From NCBI GenBank assembly GCA_029863245.1, contig JAOTVV010000022.1:1-50214 (forward strand): 50,214 nucleotides of DNA. Direction: 5' to 3'. The position numbers and the translations under genes were made by a program. Source of the DNA: Gemmatimonadota bacterium. Its GTDB lineage: Bacteria; Gemmatimonadota; Gemmatimonadetes; Gemmatimonadales; GWC2-71-9. This document shows positions 40,137 to 49,879 of this stretch, piece by piece. The first letter of the stretch is position 1, and each line of letters opens with the position of its first letter. Under the pieces are notes generated by a model, which was not told where the DNA came from, searched no databases, and was given only the letters and a program-made list of their open reading frames with translations.

Positions 40137-42491
40137 GTGAACGTCTCAATCGGCTGGATCTCGGCACTGCTGGGTCGTGCGGTCGACCCGGACGACGCAG
40201 CCGCGCGGCTCACGATGTTGGGGGCCCCGGTCGAAAGCGTCGAGCGCATCCATCACGACCTCGAAGGCGTGGTCATCGCGCTCGTGGAATCGGTGGAGCG
40301 ACACCCCGATGCCGACCGGCTCACGGTCTGCCGCGTGCACGACGGCACGGTGACGCGCGACGTCGTGTGTGGCGCGACCAATGTGGTGGCGGGCCGCAAG
40401 TACCCGTATGCCCCGGTTGATACCGTGCTGCCGGGCGGCTTCAAGCTCGAAGCCCGCAAGATCCGCGGTGTCCTCTCCAACGGGATGCTCTGCTCCCCGC
40501 GAGAGCTCGGTCTCGGGGAAGACCACGAAGGCATCATGGAGCTCGAGACCGACGCCGCACCCGGGACGCCGTTTCTCGAAGCGCTGCCCGTGGCCGACGT
40601 CCGGCTGGAGGTCGAGGTCACCGCCAACCGGCCGGATCTGTTGTGTCACAAGGGCGTGGCCCGAGAGCTGGCGGCGGTCTACGCCGTGCCGGTCAAGCTT
40701 CCGCCGATCCCGAACGCCCCCGACGATATCGCCGCTCCGCGGCGCGTTACCAAGAAGGGAACCGTCGGGGGCATCGAAGTGGTCATCGACGATGTCGACG
40801 GTTGTCCGCGGTACATGGCCGCCGTCGTCCGCGGTGTGCGTATCGGCCCCTCTCCCGACTGGCTGCAGGCCCGGCTCCGCAGCGTGGGTGCTCGGCCGAT
40901 CAACAACGTGGTCGACGCGACCAATTACGTGCTGCACGAGCTGAACCAGCCGATGCACGCGTTCGACCTGAAGCTGCTCGGCGGGGCGAAGATCGTCGTG
41001 CGCCGGGCCGTTGCCGGGGAGCGGGTGGTGACCTTGGACGGCGAGGCGCGGGATCTGACCGCTGACATGACCATGATCTGCGACGCCAAGCAGGTCACGG
41101 CCATCGCAGGGGTGATGGGTGGTGCGGAATCGGAGGTCACCGAACGGACGACGGACGTCCTTCTGGAGTGTGCGTACTTCGATCCGAAGCGGATCCGGAC
41201 CACGCGGCAGGCGCTCAAGATGAGCACCGAGGCGTCGTACCGCTTCGAGCGCGGTATCGACATCGAGGGTATGCCCGACGCGCTGCGTCGGGCCATTGCC
41301 CTGATCCGGGCCGTGGCCGGTGGGCAGGAGCCCGAGCCGGCTCTCGACGTGTATCCCAAGCCGCGAAAACAGAAGAGCGTCTTCGTTCGGCCGTCCCGCG
41401 TCGCACACCTGCTGGGTGTGCCACTCTCCCGAGACGAGATCGAAGCGAGCCTGGTGCGGCTGGGGTTTCCCGTGGCGCCGAAGGACGATCGGCTTCACGT
41501 GCAGATTCCGGGCTGGCGGCCGGACGTCACCCGCGAGGTGGACCTGATCGAAGAGGTCGCTCGGCTCCGCGGCTACGATTCCTTCCCCTCCGAGTCGCGG
41601 CCGCTGAGGCCCAGCGTGGTCCCGACCGATCCGAATGTGGCCCGGCAGGCGCGGCTGGAGCGAGCGTTCACGGGACTCGGTCTGTACCAGGCCCGATCGC
41701 TCTCCTTGACGGGGTCGGGCGGGTCGGATGCCTTCCGAGTGCAGAACCCCCTGTCTGCCGAAGACGCCTACCTGCGTCGCGATCTGCTGAGCGGCCTCAC
41801 GCGCTCGGTAGAACGTAACTGGGCGGTCAGGGAGCGGGACGTGCGCCTGTTCGAGATCGGCACGGTGTTCCGGGATACCGGGGGGCCGTTGCCCGAAGAA
41901 ACGACCCGGGTGGCGGCCGTGGTGACCGGAGCGCGGGTTCCCGCGCATTGGACCGGGTCGGGCAAGGCGCCGGATTTCGATCGGTGGGACATCAAGGCAC
42001 TGTTCGAGACCGCCGTCCGCTCGATTTGTCCGGAGGGCACCATCGAGTCCACTGCCGACGGCTGGAAGTTTACCGAAACCGATGGGACGGTGCGAGGCTG
42101 GGCCGGCGCGCTCGAGGCCGATCGGCCCGCCTGGGCTGCGGTGCTGTTCGGGTTCGAGCTCGAGACCGGCGATGCCGCGCCCCCCGCCACGACCTTCGTG
42201 CCGCTGCCCACCACACCCCCGGTGGAACGGGACCTGGCGCTGGTCCTCCCGCCCGGGGTCACGGCGGCCGCCGTGGAGGGTGTGATCCGGGATGCCGCAG
42301 GAGCCCTCCTCGCGGAATTGGCGGTTTTTGACGAGTATAGAGGATCGGAAATGGCCGGGCGCAGCGTGGCGTGGCGTCTCGTGTTCCGCGCGCCCGATCG
42401 GACCCTCCGGGACACGGAGGCCGACACGGCCTTGGCCAAGGTGCTGGCTTCGCTCAAGGAGCGGTTGGGTGTCGAACGACGAGAGGCCTGA
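40137..42491 (+). CDS. pheT: phenylalanyl-tRNA synthetase beta subunit
   Basis: A 784-residue beta subunit, which carries the editing site. In order: a tRNA-binding (EMAP-like) domain around residues 40-150, the B3/B4 editing domain about 215-380, B5 about 400-470, a catalytic-like core, and a C-terminal FDX-ACB domain about 690-782 with VERDLALVLP and a RTLRDTEADTALAKVL ending. GTG 40137 starts two bases after the pheS stop. The 3' end overlaps the next coiled-coil gene by 23 bases. Confidence 0.96.
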   Translation: MNVSIGWISALLGRAVDPDDAAARLTMLGAPVESVERIHHDLEGVVIALVESVERHPDADRLTVCRVHDGTVTRDVVCGATNVVAGRKYPYAPVDTVLPGGFKLEARKIRGVLSNGMLCSPRELGLGEDHEGIMELETDAAPGTPFLEALPVADVRLEVEVTANRPDLLCHKGVARELAAVYAVPVKLPPIPNAPDDIAAPRRVTKKGTVGGIEVVIDDVDGCPRYMAAVVRGVRIGPSPDWLQARLRSVGARPINNVVDATNYVLHELNQPMHAFDLKLLGGAKIVVRRAVAGERVVTLDGEARDLTADMTMICDAKQVTAIAGVMGGAESEVTERTTDVLLECAYFDPKRIRTTRQALKMSTEASYRFERGIDIEGMPDALRRAIALIRAVAGGQEPEPALDVYPKPRKQKSVFVRPSRVAHLLGVPLSRDEIEASLVRLGFPVAPKDDRLHVQIPGWRPDVTREVDLIEEVARLRGYDSFPSESRPLRPSVVPTDPNVARQARLERAFTGLGLYQARSLSLTGSGGSDAFRVQNPLSAEDAYLRRDLLSGLTRSVERNWAVRERDVRLFEIGTVFRDTGGPLPEETTRVAAVVTGARVPAHWTGSGKAPDFDRWDIKALFETAVRSICPEGTIESTADGWKFTETDGTVRGWAGALEADRPAWAAVLFGFELETGDAAPPATTFVPLPTTPPVERDLALVLPPGVTAAAVEGVIRDAAGALLAELAVFDEYRGSEMAGRSVAWRLVFRAPDRTLRDTEADTALAKVLASLKERLGVERREA

Positions 42492-42765
42492 GTTTCGCGC
42501 GCTCGAGGAGCTCCGGGAAGTTCTGGGCGCGCTCGCCACCGAGTTGGCGACGTGGCGTCGCCGCGCGCTCAAAGCCGAGGCGGGGCAGGCCCAGCTTGGA
42601 TTGAGTCAGGATCTCGTGGCGGACCGGGAACGCAGCAAGTCGCTGGAGGCGGAGAACACCGAATTGGAGCAGCGGCTGGGCGCGGCGCGAACGCGCGTCG
42701 AGGAGTTACTCGGTCGCCTGCGGTTCCTCGAAGAACAGGTGGCCACGGAGGAGCAGGGGCGATGA
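42469..42765 (+). CDS. small coiled-coil protein between pheT and zapA
   Basis: A 98-residue, fully helical, Glu/Leu/Arg-rich protein with heptad spacing throughout; no Cys, no membrane segment. GTG 42469 lies inside pheT and gives SNDERPEFRALEELREVLG; the last part reads EELLGRLRFLEEQV. Its stop overlaps the zapA start by 4 bases, so the two are coupled. Position and shape suggest a division-associated coiled-coil protein, for example a ZapB-like partner, but there is no sequence proof. Function unknown. Confidence 0.65.
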   Translation: MSNDERPEFRALEELREVLGALATELATWRRRALKAEAGQAQLGLSQDLVADRERSKSLEAENTELEQRLGAARTRVEELLGRLRFLEEQVATEEQGR

Positions 42766-43097
42766 GTACCGAAAAGACGGTCGTGAAGGTCGCCATTGGC
42801 GGCGATGAGTATACGCTCAAGTCGGATCGCCCCCCTGAGTACACCCGTGCGGTCGCGGATCATGTGGACAAGACGCTGCGGGACATCGCAAGTTCCGGCG
42901 CCATGGTCGAGACGCAGAAGGCGGCGATCCTGGCGGCGCTCGCCATTGCCGACGAGCTATTCCAAGCCCGCCGGTCGCAGCGGGAGATGACCGACCGCCT
43001 GAACGCCCTGGGGACCGAGCTGTCTCGGCTGCTGCCGCCGGCGAAACGGCGATCCCGGTCGACCGGGGCGTTTGCGACGAGGTCCGAAGACCCTTAA
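42762..43097 (+). CDS. zapA: cell division protein ZapA
   Basis: A 111-residue ZapA-type protein, which cross-links FtsZ filaments. The N-terminal globular part has VKVAIGGDEYTLKSDRPPEYTRAVADHVDKTL, typical of the family, followed by a helix (MVETQKAAILAALAIADELFQ) and a coiled coil. ATG overlaps the upstream stop as ATGA. The 99 bases after it show no 6S RNA-like structure. Confidence 0.88.
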   Translation: MSTEKTVVKVAIGGDEYTLKSDRPPEYTRAVADHVDKTLRDIASSGAMVETQKAAILAALAIADELFQARRSQREMTDRLNALGTELSRLLPPAKRRSRSTGAFATRSEDP

Positions 43098-43196
43098 GTT
43101 CGTCGGGGTCACGCACACGCGACCACGCGGCAACATCTAATCGATTAAGGCGCGCTCCCCCGCGACCGGGTTGGCAGCGTCGCTGGAGATAGATAT

Positions 43197-44780
43197 ATGG
43201 GAGCCGACCAGCTTCTGCCGTACCTGTTGGCCGTTCTCGGCAGTGGTGCGATTGCCGGGGCGGTCTTTTTCATAGTGGGGCGGCGGGTCGAGCGCCGGGA
43301 TGCGGAGCGGGTGGGCCGGTCTGCCGCGCAGCAAGCCGAGCGGGTGCTGTCGGAGGCCAGACGAGAGGCCGATCAGGACAAGACGCAGCTGCTGCTGGGA
43401 GCCAAAGAGGAAATCCTCCAACTCCGTCAATCGTGGGATGCCGAGGCAAAGGAGCGGCGGGAGGAGCTGGAACGGCACCAGGAGCGGGTCGAGGAGCGGG
43501 AGACGCTCATCGACCGCAAGCTCAACACCCTGGATGAGCGTGCCAAGGAACTCGACGGGCGTGAGCGAGCCCTTGCCAAGGGCGAGCGGGATTTGGCCAC
43601 CCGTGAGGTCGAGACTGAGCGGCTCCTGGTTCAGCGGCGCGAGCGGCTCGAAGAGGTGGCTCGGCTCTCGGCAACCGAGGCAAAGAAGCAGCTGAGAGAG
43701 GAGTTGGTGGAGACGGCGCGCAGCGAGGCCGCGGCCACCGTTCGGGACATCCGTGAGGAGGCGAAGCGGACGGCGGAGCGGGAGGCGAAGAAGATCATCG
43801 CGCTCGCCGTCCAGCGTGTCGCGGCCGACCACTCCACCGAATCGACCGTGTCGGCGGTCCCGCTCCCCAGCGACGAGCTGAAAGGCCGGATCATCGGCCG
43901 CGAGGGCCGGAACATCCGCGCCTTCGAGACGGCCACCGGGGTGGACGTCATCATCGACGATACGCCGGACACCGTCGTGGTGTCCTGTTTCGATCCGATC
44001 CGCCGGGAGGTGGCCCGACGGGCCCTCGAGGCCTTGATCGCCGACGGACGCATTCACCCGGGACGAATCGAAGAGGTCGTCGGCAAGGTTCAGAAAGAAC
44101 TCGAGCAGCAGCTGGCTGAGATTGGCGAAGAGACGGTCTACGAGATGGGCATCCGGGGGATGCATCCCGAGTTGGTGAAGCTCGTGGGTCGCATGAAGTA
44201 CCGCACGTCGTACGGGCAGAACATGCTCTCCCACTCCAAGGAGGTGGCCTGGCTCGCCGGCATCATGGCGGCGGAGCTCAAGCTCGACGTGCATCTGGCG
44301 AAACGTGCCGCGCTGCTGCACGATATCGGCAAGGTGCTCACGCACCAGCACGAGGGGACCCACGTGCAGCTTGGCGTCGAGGTCTCCACCCGGTACAACG
44401 AGAACCCGGTCATCGTCAGCGCGATCGCCGCGCACCACGACGACGTGCCCCACGAAACACCGATCTCCGTCATCGTGCAGGCTGCGGACTCGATCAGCGG
44501 GGCCCGGCCGGGGGCGCGTCGCGAGGCGTTCGAGACGTACGTGAAGCGCTTGAGCGCGCTCGAGGAGATCGCGCAGAATTTCCAGGGCGTAGAGAAGGCC
44601 TACGCGATTCAGGCGGGACGGGAGGTACGAATCGTGGTCATGCCCGACGAGGTGAGCGACGCGACGGCCGCGGAGCTGTCGGAGAAGATCGCGCGGCGCG
44701 TCGAAGGCGAGTTGCAGTATCCGGGACAGATCAAAATCGTTGTCATCAGAGAAACGAGAGCGGTGGATTTTGCCAGGTAA
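43197..44780 (+). CDS. rny: ribonuclease Y
   Basis: A 527-residue membrane-anchored endoribonuclease. An N-terminal transmembrane segment (about residues 5-26) leads to a long coiled coil (30-200), a KH domain with [30 protein letters not shown], and an HD domain with the signature LLHDIGK near residue 375 followed by [15 protein letters not shown]. It starts mRNA decay in many Gram-positive and other bacteria lacking a dominant RNase E. ATG 43197 follows GGAGATA. Its 3' end overlaps folD. Confidence 0.95.
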   Translation: MGADQLLPYLLAVLGSGAIAGAVFFIVGRRVERRDAERVGRSAAQQAERVLSEARREADQDKTQLLLGAKEEILQLRQSWDAEAKERREELERHQERVEERETLIDRKLNTLDERAKELDGRERALAKGERDLATREVETERLLVQRRERLEEVARLSATEAKKQLREELVETARSEAAATVRDIREEAKRTAEREAKKIIALAVQRVAADHSTESTVSAVPLPSDELKGRIIGREGRNIRAFETATGVDVIIDDTPDTVVVSCFDPIRREVARRALEALIADGRIHPGRIEEVVGKVQKELEQQLAEIGEETVYEMGIRGMHPELVKLVGRMKYRTSYGQNMLSHSKEVAWLAGIMAAELKLDVHLAKRAALLHDIGKVLTHQHEGTHVQLGVEVSTRYNENPVIVSAIAAHHDDVPHETPISVIVQAADSISGARPGARREAFETYVKRLSALEEIAQNFQGVEKAYAIQAGREVRIVVMPDEVSDATAAELSEKIARRVEGELQYPGQIKIVVIRETRAVDFAR

Positions 44781-45654
44781 CATCATCGACGGCAAAGCGA
44801 TTGCCGAAGCGATGCGCGCGGAATTGGCGCCTCGGGTGAAGAAGCTGAAACAGCAGGGCGTCACGCCTGGCCTCAGTGTGGTGCTGGTCGGGGAGAACCC
44901 CGCCAGCCAGGTGTACGTCCGTATGAAGGGCCGGGCGTGCGAGGAGGCCGGGATGCGTTCGGACACGATCACGATGCCGGCCGAGACTACCGAAGCCGAA
45001 CTGGCGTCGGTGATCGAGCGGCTCAACGGCGATGATGCCGTGCACGGCATCCTGGTGCAGCTCCCGCTTCCCGATCAGATCAACGATCAGGGGGTGTTGC
45101 ACAGCATTCGACCCGACAAGGACGTCGACGGCTTCCATCCGGAAAACGTGGGCAAGGTCTCGACCGGCGATCCGACCGGATTCCGGCCCGCCACCCCGTA
45201 TGGCGTGCAGCAAATGCTGATCCGCAGTGGGGTGGATCCGGCCGGCCAGCACGTAGTGATCGTGGGGAGGTCGAACATCGTGGGCCGACCGATGGCGTCG
45301 CTGCTGCTGCATAAGGGAGAGGGCGGTAACGCCACCGTGACGGTATGCCACTCCCGCACGCGGGACCTCCCGACCATCACGCGTCAGGCGGATATCCTGA
45401 TTGCCGCGATCGGCCAGCCGGAGTTCGTCAAGGGCGACTGGATTCGCCCGGGGGCGGTTGTGATCGACGTGGGGGTGAATCGGGTAAGCGACCCCACCAC
45501 CAAGAAGGGGTATCGGCTGGTGGGAGACGTGGACTTCGAGGCCGCCAGACAGGTGGCCTCGGCGATCACGCCGGTTCCCGGCGGCGTGGGGCCGATGACC
45601 ATCACGATGCTGCTCTACAACACCGTCCAGGCCGCGCGCCAGTGGGCGGGGTAG
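44770..45654 (+). CDS. folD: methylenetetrahydrofolate dehydrogenase/cyclohydrolase FolD
   Basis: A 294-residue bifunctional one-carbon enzyme. Blocks include [11 protein letters not shown] at the start, [29 protein letters not shown] (with the Tyr/Lys catalytic pair), [49 protein letters not shown] and [13 protein letters not shown]. The start is TTG 44770, placing IIDGK near the N terminus as in homologues; another TTG lies at 44740. It overlaps rny by 11 bases and xseA by 13. Confidence 0.95.
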   Translation: MPGNIIDGKAIAEAMRAELAPRVKKLKQQGVTPGLSVVLVGENPASQVYVRMKGRACEEAGMRSDTITMPAETTEAELASVIERLNGDDAVHGILVQLPLPDQINDQGVLHSIRPDKDVDGFHPENVGKVSTGDPTGFRPATPYGVQQMLIRSGVDPAGQHVVIVGRSNIVGRPMASLLLHKGEGGNATVTVCHSRTRDLPTITRQADILIAAIGQPEFVKGDWIRPGAVVIDVGVNRVSDPTTKKGYRLVGDVDFEAARQVASAITPVPGGVGPMTITMLLYNTVQAARQWAG

Positions 45655-46811
45655 ACCTCTTCGACACGAGCGGATCGGCGTCGGCCGAAGGCGCCTGGAG
45701 CGTACGCGAGGTCACCCGCCGTGCTCGTCAGCTGATCGAGTCCGGCCTGCAGCGTTGCTGGGTGCGCGGCGAAATCAGCGGACTCAAGGCGTACCAGAGC
45801 GGGCATTGGTACTTCACGCTGCGCGACGCTCAGGCGCAGGTGCGGTGTGTCATGTGGCGGACCGACAATCAGCGTCTCGGACCGCCACCGGAGGACGGCA
45901 CCGAGGTCTTCGTCGAGGCGCGACCCACCGTATGGGAAGAGCGCGGCGAGTTCCGGCTCACCGTCAAAACCCTCATTCCGACCGCGGCCGGCGGCCTGTG
46001 GCAACTGCAGCTGGAGCGGGCCAAGGCGGCGCTCGCGCGCGACGGTCTCCTCGATCCTGAACGCAAACGGCCGTTGCCGGCGTTTCCGCAGCGCATCGCG
46101 GTAGTCACGAGTCCCGATGGGGCGGCGCTCCGGGACATCCTGTCGGTGATCGGGCGGCGCTGGCCCGCGGCGGCCGTGTGGGTCGTGCCGACCCGGGTGC
46201 AGGGCGAGGGAGCGGAAGACGAATTGTGCGCGGCGCTGGAACGGCTGCATCGGATTCCGGACGTCGATGTGGCCATCGTGGGTCGCGGAGGCGGGTCGCG
46301 AGAGGACCTCTGGGTGTTCAATAGCGAGCGGGTTGCCCGGGCGCTCGCGGCGGTGCCGATCCCGACGATCTCCGCCGTGGGGCACGAGACCGACGTCACG
46401 CTCACCGATCTGGTGGCGGACCTGCGGGCGCCCACTCCGTCGGCAGCGGCCGAGGCCGCCGTCCCGGATCGCGGCGCGGTGCTCGATACCGTCGATGGGC
46501 TGGCCCGGCGGCTCGGACGCTCGCTGACCGGCCAGTTGGACATGGGCTCGCAGCGACTCGCGCGGACGGAAGACCGCCTGGCAGGTGTCATCGGGCGTCT
46601 CCTGGAGCGGAGCACGGCGCGGGTCGACGCCGTCTCAGCGCGGCTCGACGCGTTGAGTCCGCTCAAGGTGCTCGCCCGCGGGTACGCGGTGGCCCGGGAC
46701 GGCCGTGGCCGAGTGCTCAAGAGCGTGGCGGCGTTGCGACCGGGCCTGGACTTCCGGCTCACGGTCGCCGACGGCGAGGTCGATGCCCGGGTGACGAAAG
46801 GGGAATCGTGA
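45642..46811 (+). CDS. xseA: exodeoxyribonuclease VII large subunit
   Basis: A 389-residue XseA. The N-terminal OB fold has VRGEISGLKAYQSGHWYFTLRDAQAQVRCVMW (split across about residues 38-70). The catalytic domain has VVTSPDGAALRDIL, VVPTRVQGEGAE, VAIVGRGGGSREDLWVFN and PTISAVGHETDVTLTDLVADLRAPTPSAAAE, followed by a coiled coil. GTG 45642 lies inside folD. With XseB it degrades single-stranded DNA. Standard neighbour xseB follows. Confidence 0.95.
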   Translation: MGGVDLFDTSGSASAEGAWSVREVTRRARQLIESGLQRCWVRGEISGLKAYQSGHWYFTLRDAQAQVRCVMWRTDNQRLGPPPEDGTEVFVEARPTVWEERGEFRLTVKTLIPTAAGGLWQLQLERAKAALARDGLLDPERKRPLPAFPQRIAVVTSPDGAALRDILSVIGRRWPAAAVWVVPTRVQGEGAEDELCAALERLHRIPDVDVAIVGRGGGSREDLWVFNSERVARALAAVPIPTISAVGHETDVTLTDLVADLRAPTPSAAAEAAVPDRGAVLDTVDGLARRLGRSLTGQLDMGSQRLARTEDRLAGVIGRLLERSTARVDAVSARLDALSPLKVLARGYAVARDGRGRVLKSVAALRPGLDFRLTVADGEVDARVTKGES

Positions 46812-47035
46812 AGAAAGAGCGACCCACGTTTCGGGACGAGCTGGAACACCTCGAGGCGATCGTGCGGGCTCTCGAGGAGCGGGACATCGATCTCGACGAG
46901 GCCCTCAAGCTCTTCGAGGAGGGTGTCGCTCGACTCAAGAGCGCTCGGTCGTTGCTCCAGGATGCGGAAGTGGAGGTGAAGCGGGTCATCGAGCAGGCCG
47001 ACGGGACGATCAAGACTGCCAAGCTCGATACCTGA
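46808..47035 (+). CDS. xseB: exodeoxyribonuclease VII small subunit
   Basis: A 75-residue helical XseB with FRDELEHLEAIVRALEERDIDLDEALKLFEEGV, the family core. GTG 46808 overlaps the xseA stop by 4 bases, consistent with equal expression of both subunits. Confidence 0.95.
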   Translation: MKKERPTFRDELEHLEAIVRALEERDIDLDEALKLFEEGVARLKSARSLLQDAEVEVKRVIEQADGTIKTAKLDT

Positions 47036-47078
47036 CCTCGGCGCGTTCCTCGATCGGAGCCGAGAGGCGGTCAATCGC

Positions 47079-47921
47079 GTGCTCGAGGAGTGGTGCGCGC
47101 GGATCGAGCCGGCGTACCCGGGCGCCCTGGGCCAGGCCATGGCGTACAGCCTCCGCACGCCCGGCAAACGGTTCCGACCCGCACTGCTCCTCGCCACCTA
47201 TGGCGAGCTAGGCGGTACCGGTGATGCCGCGGAGCTGGCCACCGCCATCGAGGTCGTGCACAGCTACTCACTGGTCCACGACGATCTCCCGTGCATGGAC
47301 GACGACGATCTGCGGCGCGGCCGCCCGACGACGCACAAGGTGTTCGGCGTCGAGGTCGCGACGGAAGCGGGCTTTCGCCTCGTCGAAGTATCCGGGCAAG
47401 TCCTCGCGGCAGGGGCGAGCAGGCTCGGTCTGCCGTCGGAGAGGAGGCGGGCGATCGCGGCCGAAGTCTACCGCTCGGCCGGAGCGACGGGCATGGTCGG
47501 CGGGCAGGTCTTGGATCTCGAAGCCGAGGGGCGCAGCATCGATCTGGCGGAGCTCACCGCGATCCACCGGGCCAAGACGGGTGCCCTCATCGCCGCGTCG
47601 GCGGTCGCGGGTGCGATGGCCGCTGGTGCCGGACCCGCCACGGTGGACGCGGTGCGGGACTACGGTCACGAGATCGGCCTCACCTTTCAGATCGTCGATG
47701 ACGTGCTCGACGACACGGCCAGCACCGCCGAACTGGGGAAGACGCCCGGGAAGGACGCCGCACAACGCAAGGCGACGTACACCGCTCTCCTCGGTGTCGA
47801 CGGGGCGCGCCGCGCCGCCCGGGAGCATGCCGACCGTGCCGTAGCCCTCCTCCGGGACCAGGGACTAGATTCAGAGCTGCTTGCAGGACTGACGCGTTTC
47901 ATAGTGGAGCGGGGTTCGTGA
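47079..47921 (+). CDS. ispA: geranyl/farnesyl diphosphate synthase
   Basis: A 280-residue trans-prenyl diphosphate synthase. The first Asp-rich motif is HDDLPCMDDDDLRRGRPTTH (about residues 68-87), and the second is FQIVDDVLDDTAS (about residue 204-216). GKRFRPALLLA, GATGMVGGQVLDLEAEG and KTGALIAASAVAG also fit. The two-residue insertion in the first motif (CM) is typical of bacterial FPP/GPP synthases. GTG 47079 is used. The frame upstream (DLGAFLDRSREAVNRV) looks like native protein, so the true start may be earlier at a rare codon such as CTG 47016. Chain length cannot be read from sequence. Confidence 0.9.
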   Translation: MLEEWCARIEPAYPGALGQAMAYSLRTPGKRFRPALLLATYGELGGTGDAAELATAIEVVHSYSLVHDDLPCMDDDDLRRGRPTTHKVFGVEVATEAGFRLVEVSGQVLAAGASRLGLPSERRRAIAAEVYRSAGATGMVGGQVLDLEAEGRSIDLAELTAIHRAKTGALIAASAVAGAMAAGAGPATVDAVRDYGHEIGLTFQIVDDVLDDTASTAELGKTPGKDAAQRKATYTALLGVDGARRAAREHADRAVALLRDQGLDSELLAGLTRFIVERGS

Positions 47922-49879
47922 CCACCAGCGGATCGAAGCGAGGGAAGGCAGACCGAGGTGACGAGGGGTCTCTCCCGCCGTCTGAGCAGCTGCGGCACAT
48001 CCAAGGTCCTGCGGATGTACGCGCGCTCCCACCAGAGGCGCTGCAACCGCTGGCGGACGAGGTACGCGCTCGGCTGATCGATGTGGTATCGAAGACCGGC
48101 GGGCACATCGGGGCTGGGCTAGGCGTGGTCGAGCTGACGGTGTCGCTCGCTCACTGCTTCGAGTCGCCCACCGACAAGATCCTGTGGGACGTGGGCCACC
48201 AGGGCTATCCGTGGAAGGTGCTCACCGGCCGCGACCGCCTGCTCCCGACGTTGCGACAGAAGAACGGTCTCTCCGGGTTTCTCCGCAGATCTGAGAGCGA
48301 GCACGACATCTTCGGCGCGGGACACGCGGGCACGGCGATCTCCGCCGCGTTCGGTGTGGCCACCGCTCGCGACTTACGGGGCGACGACTATCACGTCGTC
48401 GCCGTGGTGGGTGACGGTGCGATGACGTGCGGGCTCTCGTACGAGGCGATGAACAATGCCGGACACTCGGGTCGCGACGTGATCCTGGTGCTCAACGACA
48501 ACGGCATGTCGATCGCGCCCAACGTCGGGGCCATCAACAAGTACCTCGGCTCGGCGATCGCGAGCCCGTTCACGAACCGCGTGCGCGACCACGTCAAGCA
48601 CTTGATCGAGCGGGCCTCGCACTACGTTGGCGGGAAGTCGATGGTGGATTTCGCGCGGACAGTCGAGGAGAGCATCAAGAACCTGTGGTCGCCGGGCATG
48701 CTGTTCGAGGAGCTGGGATTTCGGTACTTCGGTCCCATCGATGGGCATAACATCGAGGCGATGAACCGCACGTTCCAGTTCGTGAAGACGCTGCACGGGC
48801 CACGCGTGGTGCACGTCGTGACCGAGAAGGGCCGAGGGTTCCCGCTCAAGGAGCCGCATCCGGAGAAGTTTCATGCCCGGAATCCCTACGATCCCGAAAC
48901 GGGCGTGCTGCGCTCGACACCGGCCACGGCGGCATCGTGGACCAAGGTATTCGGGACCGCCATCAGCGATTTGGCGGCCGAACATCCCAATGTGGTCGTC
49001 ATCACCGCGGCGATGCCGTCGGGGACCGGCACCGATCAGTTCCAGAAACGGTGGCCCGATCGGTTCTTCGACGTGGGGATCGCCGAGGGGCATGCTACGA
49101 CCTTTGCCGCGGGAATGGCGACACAGGGGCTGCGGCCAGTGGTGGCCATCTACTCGACGTTCCTGCAACGTGCCTACGACAACATCATCCACGATGTCGC
49201 GATCCAGAACCTCCCCGTGATCTTCTGCATGGACCGCGCGGGCATGGTGGGCACGGACGGCCAGACCCACATGGGCCTGTACGATATCGCGTACATGCTG
49301 GCGCTGCCCAACATGACCGTTACGGCGCCCAAGGATGGGGCCGAGTTGGTGGGGCTCCTGCGGTGCGCCCTGGCACACGCCGGCCCGTTCTGCACGCGCT
49401 ATCCGCGCGATGCCGTGCCGGGCGAGGTTCCGGTCACGGCAGAGATTCCGGCCGTGCCGTACGGCTCGTGGGAAGTGCTGCGACAGGGGCGCGATGCGGC
49501 GATCCTCGCGGCGGGCGTCATGTGTCAGCCGGCAATTGAAGCGGCGGAACTGCTCGGGGCCGACGGACTGGACGTGACGGTGGTCAACTGTCGCTTCATC
49601 AAGCCGGCGGACCGCGCGGTGCTCCAATCGATTGTGGACGAGCACCGGTTTGTGCTCACCGCTGAGGACGGGACGGTCGTCAACGGATTCGGTGCGCACG
49701 TGGCGGCGTTGGTCGAGGAGATGGCGCCGGAGGTTCACGTGGTGATCGCCGGAGCGGCGGACCGCACGTACGAGCACGCGTCGCGGTCGGACCAGCTGGC
49801 CGAGGTGGGCCTCAACGCGGCAGGCCTCGCGGAACGCGTCCGCGCCTGGATGGCCAAGGAGAGCGTGACGGCAGGATGA
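47918..49879 (+). CDS. dxs: 1-deoxy-D-xylulose-5-phosphate synthase
   Basis: A 653-residue DXS, first enzyme of the MEP isoprenoid pathway, condensing pyruvate and glyceraldehyde 3-phosphate with thiamine diphosphate. TPP-binding [18 protein letters not shown] is near residue 165; [32 protein letters not shown], the central [11 protein letters not shown] and the C-terminal transketolase-like [20 protein letters not shown] are all present. The first 30 residues are a poorly conserved extension. GTG overlaps the prenyl synthase stop, and the next gene overlaps its own stop. Confidence 0.96.
   Translation: MTTSGSKRGKADRGDEGSLPPSEQLRHIQGPADVRALPPEALQPLADEVRARLIDVVSKTGGHIGAGLGVVELTVSLAHCFESPTDKILWDVGHQGYPWKVLTGRDRLLPTLRQKNGLSGFLRRSESEHDIFGAGHAGTAISAAFGVATARDLRGDDYHVVAVVGDGAMTCGLSYEAMNNAGHSGRDVILVLNDNGMSIAPNVGAINKYLGSAIASPFTNRVRDHVKHLIERASHYVGGKSMVDFARTVEESIKNLWSPGMLFEELGFRYFGPIDGHNIEAMNRTFQFVKTLHGPRVVHVVTEKGRGFPLKEPHPEKFHARNPYDPETGVLRSTPATAASWTKVFGTAISDLAAEHPNVVVITAAMPSGTGTDQFQKRWPDRFFDVGIAEGHATTFAAGMATQGLRPVVAIYSTFLQRAYDNIIHDVAIQNLPVIFCMDRAGMVGTDGQTHMGLYDIAYMLALPNMTVTAPKDGAELVGLLRCALAHAGPFCTRYPRDAVPGEVPVTAEIPAVPYGSWEVLRQGRDAAILAAGVMCQPAIEAAELLGADGLDVTVVNCRFIKPADRAVLQSIVDEHRFVLTAEDGTVVNGFGAHVAALVEEMAPEVHVVIAGAADRTYEHASRSDQLAEVGLNAAGLAERVRAWMAKESVTAG

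Noticed and set aside
37931..40249. 772-codon antisense frame across infC, rpmI, rplT and pheS
   Set aside because: Covers four well-identified genes on the other strand; long antisense frames arise from codon bias here.
40146..42572. 808-codon antisense frame opposite pheT
   Set aside because: pheT is unambiguous; the antisense translation is His/Arg/Pro rich without domain features.
43098..43196. 6S RNA downstream of zapA, as in proteobacteria
   Set aside because: The gap is only 99 bases and has no long bulged hairpin.
43137..45050. 637-codon antisense frame opposite rny and folD
   Set aside because: Same shadow effect; rny and folD motifs are clear on the plus strand.
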